From JAJRAG01 sp050010535 (GTDB lineage Archaea; Thermoplasmatota; Thermoplasmata; Methanomassiliicoccales; JACIVX01): a stretch of DNA of 48,003 bases. This document shows positions 24,881 through 32,308 of this stretch, one piece after another. The stretch lies in assembly GCA_050010535.1 (NCBI GenBank), contig JBEKKT010000012.1:1-48003 (forward strand), written 5' to 3'. Under the pieces are notes generated by a model that worked only from the letters and a program-made list of their open reading frames with translations, searched no databases and was not told where the DNA came from. The first letter of the stretch is position 1. Every line of letters begins with the position of its first letter. The position numbers and the translations under genes were made by a program.

Positions 24881-25418
24881 CCGAGTCCCTCCTGAACTCC
24901 TCCTTGAGGATGCTCATGACGAACGAGTCCCTGTAGCCTCCTTTGTGGAAGTGATCGTGCCTCAGTCTTCCCTCTGCTTGGAACCCACAGGCCTTGTAGC
25001 ACGCGATCGCCCGGTCGTTGTAGTCAGCGACCCTCAGGTCGACGCGATGCAGGTTCATTCGGGCGAACGCGTGATCGAGAAGAACGCGAATCGCTTCGCT
25101 TCCGAGGCCCTTGCCCCAGTACTCAACTTCTCCGATGATGATTTGGAGTTCGGCCGACGCGTTCCGGAAATCGATCTTGTCAAGGCCTATGAGACCGATG
25201 TCCCTGGCCCCGTCAAGAGACTGTATCATGAAGTACCGCTTGCTTCTGCTTGCCATCATATCGTCGACGATATGGAATTCCCGATCCAAGGATACGCAGA
25301 ACGAGACATGTTGAGCGCCCAGATCCTCGAGCACCCTCTTATCGTTGAACCACCTGTGCAGAAGCCATGAATCCTTGGACTCGAGGGGCCGGAGTCCCAC
25401 TCTCTTTCCTTTCAGCAT
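24873..25418 (-). CDS. GNAT N-acetyltransferase (RimJ/RimL-like) 2
   Basis: A 181-aa paralogue of the following gene, sharing the start pattern MLxGxxVxLR. Motif A is IIIGEVEYWGKGLGSEAIRVLLDHAF and motif B is ADYNDRAIACYKACGFQAEG. The two have diverged substantially in the substrate-facing first third. Divergent from adk, about 110 nt apart. Confidence 0.9.
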   Translation of the reverse strand: MLKGKRVGLRPLESKDSWLLHRWFNDKRVLEDLGAQHVSFCVSLDREFHIVDDMMASRSKRYFMIQSLDGARDIGLIGLDKIDFRNASAELQIIIGEVEYWGKGLGSEAIRVLLDHAFARMNLHRVDLRVADYNDRAIACYKACGFQAEGRLRHDHFHKGGYRDSFVMSILKEEFRRDSDA

Positions 25419-25499
25419 CCGACATTCATTTGCGCGGCTGTCTAAAAGCCTTCCTGAAGAACGCTTGTGCCCAAGCTGTCCGGTCCGGCGATACGAAAA

Positions 25500-25510
25500 G
25501 TCAGATAAAC
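25500..25510 (+). promoter_or_regulatory. TATA box of adk
   Basis: GTCAGATAAAC lies 22-32 nt upstream of the adk ATG with no SD, indicating leaderless transcription. Confidence 0.45.
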
Positions 25511-25531
25511 TCCTACGGTCTTCAAGACAGC

Positions 25532-26164
25532 ATGTTCACCCGAATAGTTCTTCTCGGAGCTCCTGGATCCGGAAAAGGGACGCAGACCGAAAGGATTTGC
25601 AAGGAGTTCGGCTTCATTCATATATCAACTGGCGACCTATTGAGAGAGGCTGTGAGGACCGGGACTCCCCTCGGAATCAAAGCGAAGAGGTTCATGGACG
25701 CGGGAGACCTCGTCCCGGACGGCCTCGTCATCGAACTCGTCAAGCTGAAGCTCGATCAGTGCCCGAAGGGTTTTGTTCTAGATGGATTTCCGAGGACCGT
25801 TAAGCAGGCGAAGGCCCTTGAGAAGATATGCGCGATCGACGCTGCTATCAATCTCGAAGTAAACGAGGAGGACATCGTCGACAGGATGATCAACAGGCGT
25901 TCATGCAAGAAGTGCGGGGCTGTCTACAACCTCCAGTTCAAAGCCCCGAAGAAGGTCGGGATCTGCGACAAGTGCGGAGGGGAACTGTATCGGCGGTCCG
26001 ACGATACCGAAGAGACGGTCAGGGCCAGGATGAAAGTTTACAGGGAGCGCACCCTTCCTCTTATGTCCTTCTACGGGGACAAAGGGGTGTTGATGAACAT
26101 CGATGCTCGCGGCGGCATCGAAAACGTGTACAGGAAGATAGCAGACAAGGTCATGTCCTCGTAG
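25532..26164 (+). CDS. adk: Adenylate kinase (zinc-LID type)
   Basis: Interconverts ATP+AMP and 2 ADP. This 210-aa protein has the P-loop GAPGSGKGT (residues 8-16), the AMP-binding STGDLLR and LDGFPRT motifs, and a LID with CKKCG...CDKCG as a structural zinc site. This is the bacterial-type family, found in Thermoplasmata and some other archaea. I start at ATG 25532, directly before the P-loop strand. The frame is open 55 codons further upstream but that sequence is not conserved-looking. Confidence 0.94.
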   Translation: MFTRIVLLGAPGSGKGTQTERICKEFGFIHISTGDLLREAVRTGTPLGIKAKRFMDAGDLVPDGLVIELVKLKLDQCPKGFVLDGFPRTVKQAKALEKICAIDAAINLEVNEEDIVDRMINRRSCKKCGAVYNLQFKAPKKVGICDKCGGELYRRSDDTEETVRARMKVYRERTLPLMSFYGDKGVLMNIDARGGIENVYRKIADKVMSS

Positions 26165-26284
26165 GTTCAGCTCGAGACCCGTTTTATTGCACGCGCTCTC
26201 GCAGCCCGCCCTGGCTATGGACCTCGGGAATGGAACGGCTCAGGAAAAAGGTTAAAGAGAGGGAACTTATTGAGGAAGTTCTGC

Positions 26285-26357
26285 AGCCCCGTAGTGTAGC
26301 GGTCAATCATGCGGGACTCTGGATCCTGCGACGGCAGTTCGAATCTGCCCGGGGCTA
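26285..26357 (+). tRNA. trnQ: tRNA-Gln (CTG)
   Basis: The acceptor stem AGCCCCG pairs with CGGGGCT, with A73. The anticodon stem CGGGA/TCCTG holds the loop CTCTGGA, giving anticodon CTG. The T loop TTCGAAT is canonical. There is no intron, and CCA is not encoded. An A/T-rich AACTTATTG element lies about 15-25 nt upstream. The 230 nt that follow, to the next gene, show nothing I can name. Confidence 0.92.
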
Positions 26358-26588
26358 CTTTTCCATTTCAATCTTGGACAATTTCAGGTCATTCGCCGCA
26401 TTGCTGTGCATCCAGACCCAACACAGCAGATATCAGTCGAGTGTCATCAGATGCTTGGTTCTTGCGGACCCATCTTAACCAATGTTGGCTCGCCTAATAT
26501 GTATCTCCAAGACCACTGAGGCTCGGTTTTTTATCATGAAAAGGTTGTATACGGGAGAAGATAGCGACATAATGGGGATAGAACAAGA

Positions 26589-26957
26589 ATGAACAGGGCC
26601 ATCACGGGATTCGTGGTGTTTGCGGCAATTCTATTGTTGCTGTTGGGTGCATTATTTATCATAGCTTCTGGCTTGGAGAACTCGGCGATCGGCGCAGTCC
26701 TGGTCTTGGTCGCTATAGGGCTTTTCTACTTTGCCTATAAGAGTGAGAAGATCGAGGCGACTAAGCCAACGGTTGTGAGTCAGACCTTCAATGTGAAAAT
26801 GGAGGGCTCCGGCTCTCTAATGGCGAAGGAGCTGAAGTGCAAGTCCTGCGGAGCGACCCTCACAGACAAAGATCTGAAAGTCGTGCAGGGAGCAGTCATG
26901 GCGAGCTGCCCATATTGCGGGACTGTCCAGGCGTACGAAGAAGCGCCGAAGTGGTGA
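26589..26957 (+). CDS. Small two-helix membrane protein with zinc ribbon
   Basis: A 122-aa protein. Two hydrophobic helices fill residues 6-28 and 33-50, followed by a soluble part with a zinc ribbon (CKSCG near 84, CPYCG near 106). The zinc ribbon is probably cytoplasmic. It lies 7 nt upstream of the DUF2207-like gene and is the likely first gene of the operon that ends in the radical SAM gene. The function is unknown; membrane recruitment of a partner is a guess. Confidence 0.8.
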   Translation: MNRAITGFVVFAAILLLLLGALFIIASGLENSAIGAVLVLVAIGLFYFAYKSEKIEATKPTVVSQTFNVKMEGSGSLMAKELKCKSCGATLTDKDLKVVQGAVMASCPYCGTVQAYEEAPKW

Positions 26958-26964
26958 ACCGATA

Positions 26965-28614
26965 ATGGTGGCTAGTAGAACCATGGCAGCAACAAAGGTC
27001 CTAGTGAGCTTCCTTGCGGTCGTTTCCATTGCCGTCTCATCGCTTATTTTGCCAGGAGCAACGATCACGTCAAACGGCGCAGCCCAAGGATATTCGTTCT
27101 CCGTGGCGGAGGAGCACTTGGTCGTGACGATGTTGAAAGATGGAAGTGTCGACATCGACTACACCTTTGTCTTCACGAATGTTGGGATTCTCGACGGAAT
27201 CGACGTCGGTTTGCCAAACAGATACTATGACGAACACTCGGCCTACGCGAGCATCGTCGTGCACGGCGTCACTCACGCCCCGATGCTGATCCACCAGTCT
27301 CCCTATGTCAAGCCAGGATTGGCCGTCGAGTTCGACCAGCAGACGATCAACGATATCTCGATGTGGGGCTCGCTCACCCTCTTCTTCCATGTCAACAATC
27401 CTCACATGGTGTATCTGAACGAACTCGTGCAGGGAACGGTCGGCATCAAGTTCAGACCGACATGGTTCAACCCTGATTATCAGATCGGAAACACGGAACT
27501 TTTGGATTCCAAGATAGTCTTCCCGCAGGGATTCACGAACGTCTCACAGGCGATCTACCTAAAAGACCATCCTTGGAACTCACTGGGCATCGACAACGCA
27601 ACGGGGCGTGTCGTCGCCACGTGGACTGACTACTCTGTCAGTCCGAACGATCTGTCGAAAGGCACGTTCGACGTTGGGGCGGGGTTACCCTCGACATACG
27701 TCGTGTCCTACTACAAGCACGATATCTGGGAGACGCTTGGTGACTTCGGAAACAGCCTCGCAGAGCTATTTGTCTTGGTCCTGCCGTTAATAATCTTTGC
27801 TGCAATATTAACCTTCATTGTCATTTTCTCGATCCGACAAGTCCGTAAGCGGAACAAAGACTACTTCGACCCGAAGTTCTGCACTGTCGGAGCGGGACCC
27901 CGGCGAGATTTCACGGCGGTCGAGGCGGCAATCGTCCTTGAGAGGCCGATTGAAACCGTGGCCACGATGATATTATTTGGTCTCATCAAGAAGAACAAGG
28001 TAAAGGTCGAGTCCGAGGAGTATCCGATGAAGCTCACAAAATTGGCAATAGAAGGGGACTACGAATACGAGAACGACTACATCCAATCAATCGATGCGAA
28101 CGGGACCATGAACAGGCCACTCCTGAAGAAGGCTATGGTGAAGCTGATCGATTCCGTGAGCGCGAAGCTTAAGGGCTTCGACCTTGAAGCGACAAAATCA
28201 TACTATGAGAAGATCAACGAGAAAGCATGGCAGCAGGTCAAAGATGCTGGGACTCCAGAGGAATTCGCAAAGGGGCTTGAGGAAGGCAACGATTGGATGA
28301 TGCTCGACGCTAATTACGAAAGAAGAATGCGCGAAATCTACTTAATCCCATTCATCTTCCATCAACAAACTCCTGGAACCGGGTCCGGGGGACCGACGCC
28401 CGTAGGAGGAAGGGAGCCAATCGCCAGCAAATACGTCTCACAGATCAAGTCGGCTAGCAACAACCTCGTCTCCGATGCACGATCTCTCACCAAGGAAATC
28501 ACGGCGAAGGTGAACCCCCCTCCGGCCTACGCACCCTCACAGGGATTGCGTGGGGGCGGGGGGTGTGCGTGTGCCTGTGCTTGCGCCTGTGCTTGTGCTG
28601 GGGGAGGGAGATGA
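26965..28614 (+). CDS. DUF2207-like membrane protein with C-terminal (Cys-Ala)6 tail
   Basis: A 549-aa membrane protein. A signal/anchor (about residues 8-30) precedes an extracytoplasmic beta-rich domain resembling DUF2207. One strong helix follows at about 268-292, with a positive cluster RQVRKRNK just after it, so the C-terminal half should be cytoplasmic. It ends Gly4-(Cys-Ala)6-Gly3-Arg. The six repeats use mixed codons (TGT/TGC; GCG/GCC/GCT), so they are kept at protein level rather than by recent slippage. The stop overlaps the radical SAM start. I infer the tail is the substrate of that enzyme. Confidence 0.88.
   Translation: MVASRTMAATKVLVSFLAVVSIAVSSLILPGATITSNGAAQGYSFSVAEEHLVVTMLKDGSVDIDYTFVFTNVGILDGIDVGLPNRYYDEHSAYASIVVHGVTHAPMLIHQSPYVKPGLAVEFDQQTINDISMWGSLTLFFHVNNPHMVYLNELVQGTVGIKFRPTWFNPDYQIGNTELLDSKIVFPQGFTNVSQAIYLKDHPWNSLGIDNATGRVVATWTDYSVSPNDLSKGTFDVGAGLPSTYVVSYYKHDIWETLGDFGNSLAELFVLVLPLIIFAAILTFIVIFSIRQVRKRNKDYFDPKFCTVGAGPRRDFTAVEAAIVLERPIETVATMILFGLIKKNKVKVESEEYPMKLTKLAIEGDYEYENDYIQSIDANGTMNRPLLKKAMVKLIDSVSAKLKGFDLEATKSYYEKINEKAWQQVKDAGTPEEFAKGLEEGNDWMMLDANYERRMREIYLIPFIFHQQTPGTGSGGPTPVGGREPIASKYVSQIKSASNNLVSDARSLTKEITAKVNPPPAYAPSQGLRGGGGCACACACACACAGGGR
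28560..28611 (+). repeat. Cys-Ala codon repeat tract encoding the protein tail
   Basis: Twelve codons alternating Cys and Ala, flanked by Gly codons. On the DNA it looks like a TGTG-rich microsatellite, but codon variation between units argues for selection on the peptide. Confidence 0.85.
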
Positions 28615-29963
28615 TGAGCTTGAGATCCTGGTGGGCAGAGGTCCTGGGCAGAGGATTACACCCTGGCGTCTACAAGTATGATGGCAATGGAGACCTTGCC
28701 CATCACAGGTTCCACCTCCGCGTCGACTCGGAGCTGAAGGGTGTTCTCCTTATCGATGCGTCCAAGCTTGTGTTCCTGAACGGAACGGCGGTCGACTACG
28801 TCAGATGCGTCCTAGAGAACAGGTCTGAAGGGGCCACGACGAGGTACATGCGGCGCCGTTACAAGAATCTGGAGAAAAAGGTCGCAGCCAAGCATTTCCA
28901 AGACTTCAAGGGCCAATTAAGAGAGTTCCTGAGAGGCCATTTGGAAGTTCTCAATCAGATCGGCTCGGACAAACCATCTATTGGTGCCGACGACTTCCCC
29001 GCACATTACCGTATGGACCTTGCCCTCACGTATAGATGCCAGAACACTTGCGGGCATTGCTACCTCGAGCACAAGGATAAGAAAGAGCTCGCGGTGGAAG
29101 ATTGGAAGAATGTCATAACCAAGCTCTGGGGACTGGGAATCCCCCATGTAGTTTTCACCGGGGGCGAGGCGACACTGTACGAAGGCATTGAGGAACTCGT
29201 GTCGAAATCAGAGGAATTCGGACAGGTGACTGGACTTATCACAAACGGAAGAAATCTGAGAAAAGAAGGCTACCTCCATAATCTTGTTGGAAAAGGCCTC
29301 GATCACGTTCAGATAACGGTTCTGTCATTTAAGGAATCGGTCCACGACAGGCTTGTCGGCAGCGAGGGAGCTTGGAAGGAAACGGTGGAAGGATTGAAGA
29401 TCGCCCTTCGAGAGGACTTGTACGTGAGCACGAACACGACTATTATGAGGTCCAATTACGAGGACATCGAGGACACCATGAGGCACCTGATCGCGATCGG
29501 AGTAAAGAACATCGCCGTCAACAGCATCATTCGGTCAGGGAAGGGAGAGGAGACTGAAGGCATCTCCTACGACGAGCTCAGATCGGTTTTGACCAAGCTG
29601 AAAGCAATTGCGGACGAGAATGGCATCAATCTCATCTGGTACTCGCCCACGCCGTACTGCGAATTCAATCCCATAAACTACGGTCTTGGGATCAAGCAGT
29701 GCACCGCCTGTTCGCTGAATATGGCCATCGAGCCAGACGGGACGGTGCTTCCTTGCCAGAGCTACTATGAACCATTGGGAAACATTCTAACAGACCCGTG
29801 GGACAGGATATGGAATCACGAACTGTGCAAGAAGATACGAGGGAGGAAATACCTCGACGGCGAGTGCACGGACTGTCAATTGAGCGATATCTGCGGCGGG
29901 GGATGCCCCCTTGCGAGGACGCATGGCGATTATATCTGTCTCGACCGCCACTCTTCGGTGTAA
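28614..29963 (+). CDS. Radical SAM/SPASM peptide-modifying enzyme with N-terminal RRE
   Basis: A 449-aa maturase. Residues about 30-115 look like a PqqD-type RiPP recognition element (LKGVLLIDASKLVFLNGTAVDYV). The radical SAM core has Cys142-x3-Cys146-x2-Cys149 (CQNTCGHC) and the GGEA motif (VFTGGEATLY). The C-terminal SPASM is complete: CSLNMAIEPDGTVLPC, then CTDCQLSDICGGGC (CX2CX5CX3C) and a final Cys, so two auxiliary clusters. I start at the ATG at 28614, six nt after GGAGG and overlapping the DUF2207 stop. Relatives form thioether or C-C crosslinks; the Cys-Ala tail next door is the candidate substrate. Confidence 0.92.
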   Translation: MSLRSWWAEVLGRGLHPGVYKYDGNGDLAHHRFHLRVDSELKGVLLIDASKLVFLNGTAVDYVRCVLENRSEGATTRYMRRRYKNLEKKVAAKHFQDFKGQLREFLRGHLEVLNQIGSDKPSIGADDFPAHYRMDLALTYRCQNTCGHCYLEHKDKKELAVEDWKNVITKLWGLGIPHVVFTGGEATLYEGIEELVSKSEEFGQVTGLITNGRNLRKEGYLHNLVGKGLDHVQITVLSFKESVHDRLVGSEGAWKETVEGLKIALREDLYVSTNTTIMRSNYEDIEDTMRHLIAIGVKNIAVNSIIRSGKGEETEGISYDELRSVLTKLKAIADENGINLIWYSPTPYCEFNPINYGLGIKQCTACSLNMAIEPDGTVLPCQSYYEPLGNILTDPWDRIWNHELCKKIRGRKYLDGECTDCQLSDICGGGCPLARTHGDYICLDRHSSV

Positions 29964-29978
29964 CCTGGCTGCGAGACG

Positions 29979-30785
29979 TCACTTCTGCGCGATGGCATAG
30001 AAAATTGGATTGAACTGGAACAACGTCCCTGCAACGAGTGCTCTTTCCCAGATCCTCCTGAGCTCTTTGAGTCTATCGCGGTTCTTCTCTGATTTCACAA
30101 TGCTTTCAAAGTAGAGCCATTCATCTTCAGACTCGACCTTGAGCCTGTCTATCCCCCAGACCCCGGTGTGGACCCCTATTTCCGATTCCATACCTGCATC
30201 CTTGAACAGGCCTCTGAGTCTCCTCCCGATGAATGGGTCTCCCTTTCCTTTCTCCACCCCTTCTATGATAAGTTCCTTTATGTACGACAGCTCAGGGGGA
30301 TGATCAATGCGACCTCCGAAATCTGGCTCCGCTAGGCAAACGATCCACTTCTTCGACACGCGCTTCATCTCTTCGAGCGCGGCCTGTTGATTAGCTAACC
30401 AGAGAAGGAGGAACGAACAATAAACGATGTCAAAAGCGGAATCCTGGAAAGGAAGTTCGTAGACGTTTGCCCGGTCCGCATCGAGCCCCCGACTCCGACA
30501 GGCGTTGACCATGTCCTTATCGAAGTCCACTCCCCTGACATCGAGAAGTCCGGTCAGCGTTTCCATGACGAAGCCAGGACCGCAACCGACGTCCAGAGCT
30601 GTCGGTCTCCTGCCCTCGTCATCCTGGTCCTGCAGGATTTTCGTTTTGAACAGCCAAATCCACGAATCTCTCAACCATGTAGACTGGCGTCGTAGCTGTC
30701 TTTCGATGTCCGCCTTTACCACTCTCATCCCATCAATTGGGAGAGTGACTTCATTACAATTTACCCTTTCGAGAAACCTTTTCAT
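29979..30785 (-). CDS. Class I SAM-dependent methyltransferase
   Basis: A 268-aa methyltransferase. Motif I LDVGCGPGFV sits near residue 65, the acidic loop GVDFDKD follows, and motif IV is AFDIVYCSFLLLWL. The C-terminal half has no recognisable substrate domain. It is convergent with the radical SAM gene (15 nt between stops), so it is not in that operon. The 218 nt between it and purP hold only the purP promoter. Confidence 0.88.
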   Translation of the reverse strand: MKRFLERVNCNEVTLPIDGMRVVKADIERQLRRQSTWLRDSWIWLFKTKILQDQDDEGRRPTALDVGCGPGFVMETLTGLLDVRGVDFDKDMVNACRSRGLDADRANVYELPFQDSAFDIVYCSFLLLWLANQQAALEEMKRVSKKWIVCLAEPDFGGRIDHPPELSYIKELIIEGVEKGKGDPFIGRRLRGLFKDAGMESEIGVHTGVWGIDRLKVESEDEWLYFESIVKSEKNRDRLKELRRIWERALVAGTLFQFNPIFYAIAQK

Positions 30786-30958
30786 TCATCGGCATCGAGA
30801 GACACCACGATCCCTAGCCTGATCCCTTTCACATACCCACTCTTCTAAAATTCACAGAAGGAGCATTGAGTCGAAAGAAATCCAGACACAAGATTCATCT
30901 CCCGCGTAAATGGAAATCAGGGGGCTCAGTCACGTGGTTTCAATGACCACCATAATCA

Positions 30959-30968
30959 TACTTATAAT
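30959..30968 (+). promoter_or_regulatory. TATA box of purP
   Basis: TACTTATAAT lies 36-45 nt upstream of the purP ATG and is followed by the SD CGGGAGGGGG at 30991-31000. Confidence 0.6.
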
Positions 30969-31003
30969 CCGCAAATCAATCTCATTTCATCGGGAGGGGG
31001 GCG

Positions 31004-32161
31004 ATGATTGCAAGGGACGTTATTCTAGGGAATCTTGAAAAATATAGGAGGGAGAAAATCAAGATAGGTGTCCTAGGATCGCACTCGGCACTTGACACTT
31101 GCGACGGTGCGGTCGAGGAAGGATTCAGAACACTGGCCGTTTGTCAGGAGGGGAGGGACAAGACGTATTCCAAGTACTTTAAGACGCACCGAGATGCTGA
31201 CGGAACGCTGAGACGAGGTATGGTGGACGAGGTCTTGCTCCTCAAGAGATTCAGAGACATCATGAACCCGGAAATCATTTACAGGCTTCTGAAAGACGAT
31301 ATCCTGTTCGTGCCGAACCGCTCCCTCACGTCATACTGCAGCATCGATCAGGTCGAGAACGATTTCACAGTGCCGATGGTCGGCAGCAGGAACCTATTGA
31401 GGAGCGAAGAAAGAGGCATGGAAAAGGACTATTACTGGCTGCTTGAAAGGGCAGGTCTACCTTTCCCAAAGAAAATAAAGAAGCCAGAGGATATTGACGC
31501 CCTGACGATCATAAAACTCCATCACAAGGTGAAGAAGCTGGAGAGAGGATTCTTCACCGCCTCGTCGTTCAAAGAATATCAGGAAAAATCCAAAGAGCTG
31601 ATCAGGCAGGGAGTCATCGATGAGGGGAGCCTTGGAGAGGCGAGGATGGAACAGTACGTGATTGGCCCAGTTTTCAATCTCGACTTCTTCTACTCGCCGC
31701 TGTCGAATGAAGAGGATGGGATCGAACTCATCGGGATTGACTGGAGATTCGAGAGCTCTCTCGATGGATACGTAAGGCTGCCGGCGTCTCAGCAACTGGC
31801 TCTGAACGAGAATCAAGTCATGCCAGAATATACGGTATGCGGGCACAACTCTGCAACCCTGAGGGAGTCACTATTGGAAAACGCTTTCGATCTTGCGGAA
31901 AAGTACGTCAGTGCGACGCAGGAGCACTTCGCGCCAGGAATCATAGGGCCTTTCTGTCTACAGACCTGCGTCGACAAAGACTTGAAGTTCTTCATTTACG
32001 ATGTGGCGCCGAGAATCGGGGGCGGCACGAACGTACACATGGCTCTCGGGCATGCATACGGCAATGCTCTCTGGAGGAAAAACATGAGCACAGGACGCAG
32101 ACTGGCAATGGAAGTGAGAACGGCAGTCGCTCAGGAAAGATTGGAGGAAATAGTAACATAA
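31004..32161 (+). CDS. purP: Formate-dependent FAICAR synthetase (IMP biosynthesis)
   Basis: The archaeal enzyme that formylates AICAR with formate and ATP. This 385-aa ATP-grasp protein shows IGVLGSHSALDTCDGAVEEGF (the PurP N-terminus), VPMVGSRNLLRSEER and the late ATP-grasp PRIGGGTNVHM. It lies alone with a strong SD. Together with purF it shows de novo purine synthesis by the archaeal route. Confidence 0.95.
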   Translation: MIARDVILGNLEKYRREKIKIGVLGSHSALDTCDGAVEEGFRTLAVCQEGRDKTYSKYFKTHRDADGTLRRGMVDEVLLLKRFRDIMNPEIIYRLLKDDILFVPNRSLTSYCSIDQVENDFTVPMVGSRNLLRSEERGMEKDYYWLLERAGLPFPKKIKKPEDIDALTIIKLHHKVKKLERGFFTASSFKEYQEKSKELIRQGVIDEGSLGEARMEQYVIGPVFNLDFFYSPLSNEEDGIELIGIDWRFESSLDGYVRLPASQQLALNENQVMPEYTVCGHNSATLRESLLENAFDLAEKYVSATQEHFAPGIIGPFCLQTCVDKDLKFFIYDVAPRIGGGTNVHMALGHAYGNALWRKNMSTGRRLAMEVRTAVAQERLEEIVT

Positions 32162-32308
32162 TCCCCTCTGCCACGCACGCCTGCCGCGACAGCCAGCATC
32201 TTGACGACTCACAACAACTTTTATTAAGGACGAATCTATTCGCCACCAATACCCTAGTCTCTGACGAACGCACATTTTTGTGCATCTAGCCATGAGGGAG
32301 GGAAGGTA

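Noticed and set aside
28560..28611. TG-rich microsatellite
   Set aside because: Units differ at synonymous positions and encode a strict Cys-Ala alternation, so a simple DNA repeat is a poor explanation.
28563..28613. An N-terminal extension of the radical SAM protein with its own Cys/Leu-rich start
   Set aside because: It is the Cys-Ala tract read in another frame. The SD GGAGG points to the ATG at 28611-28616.
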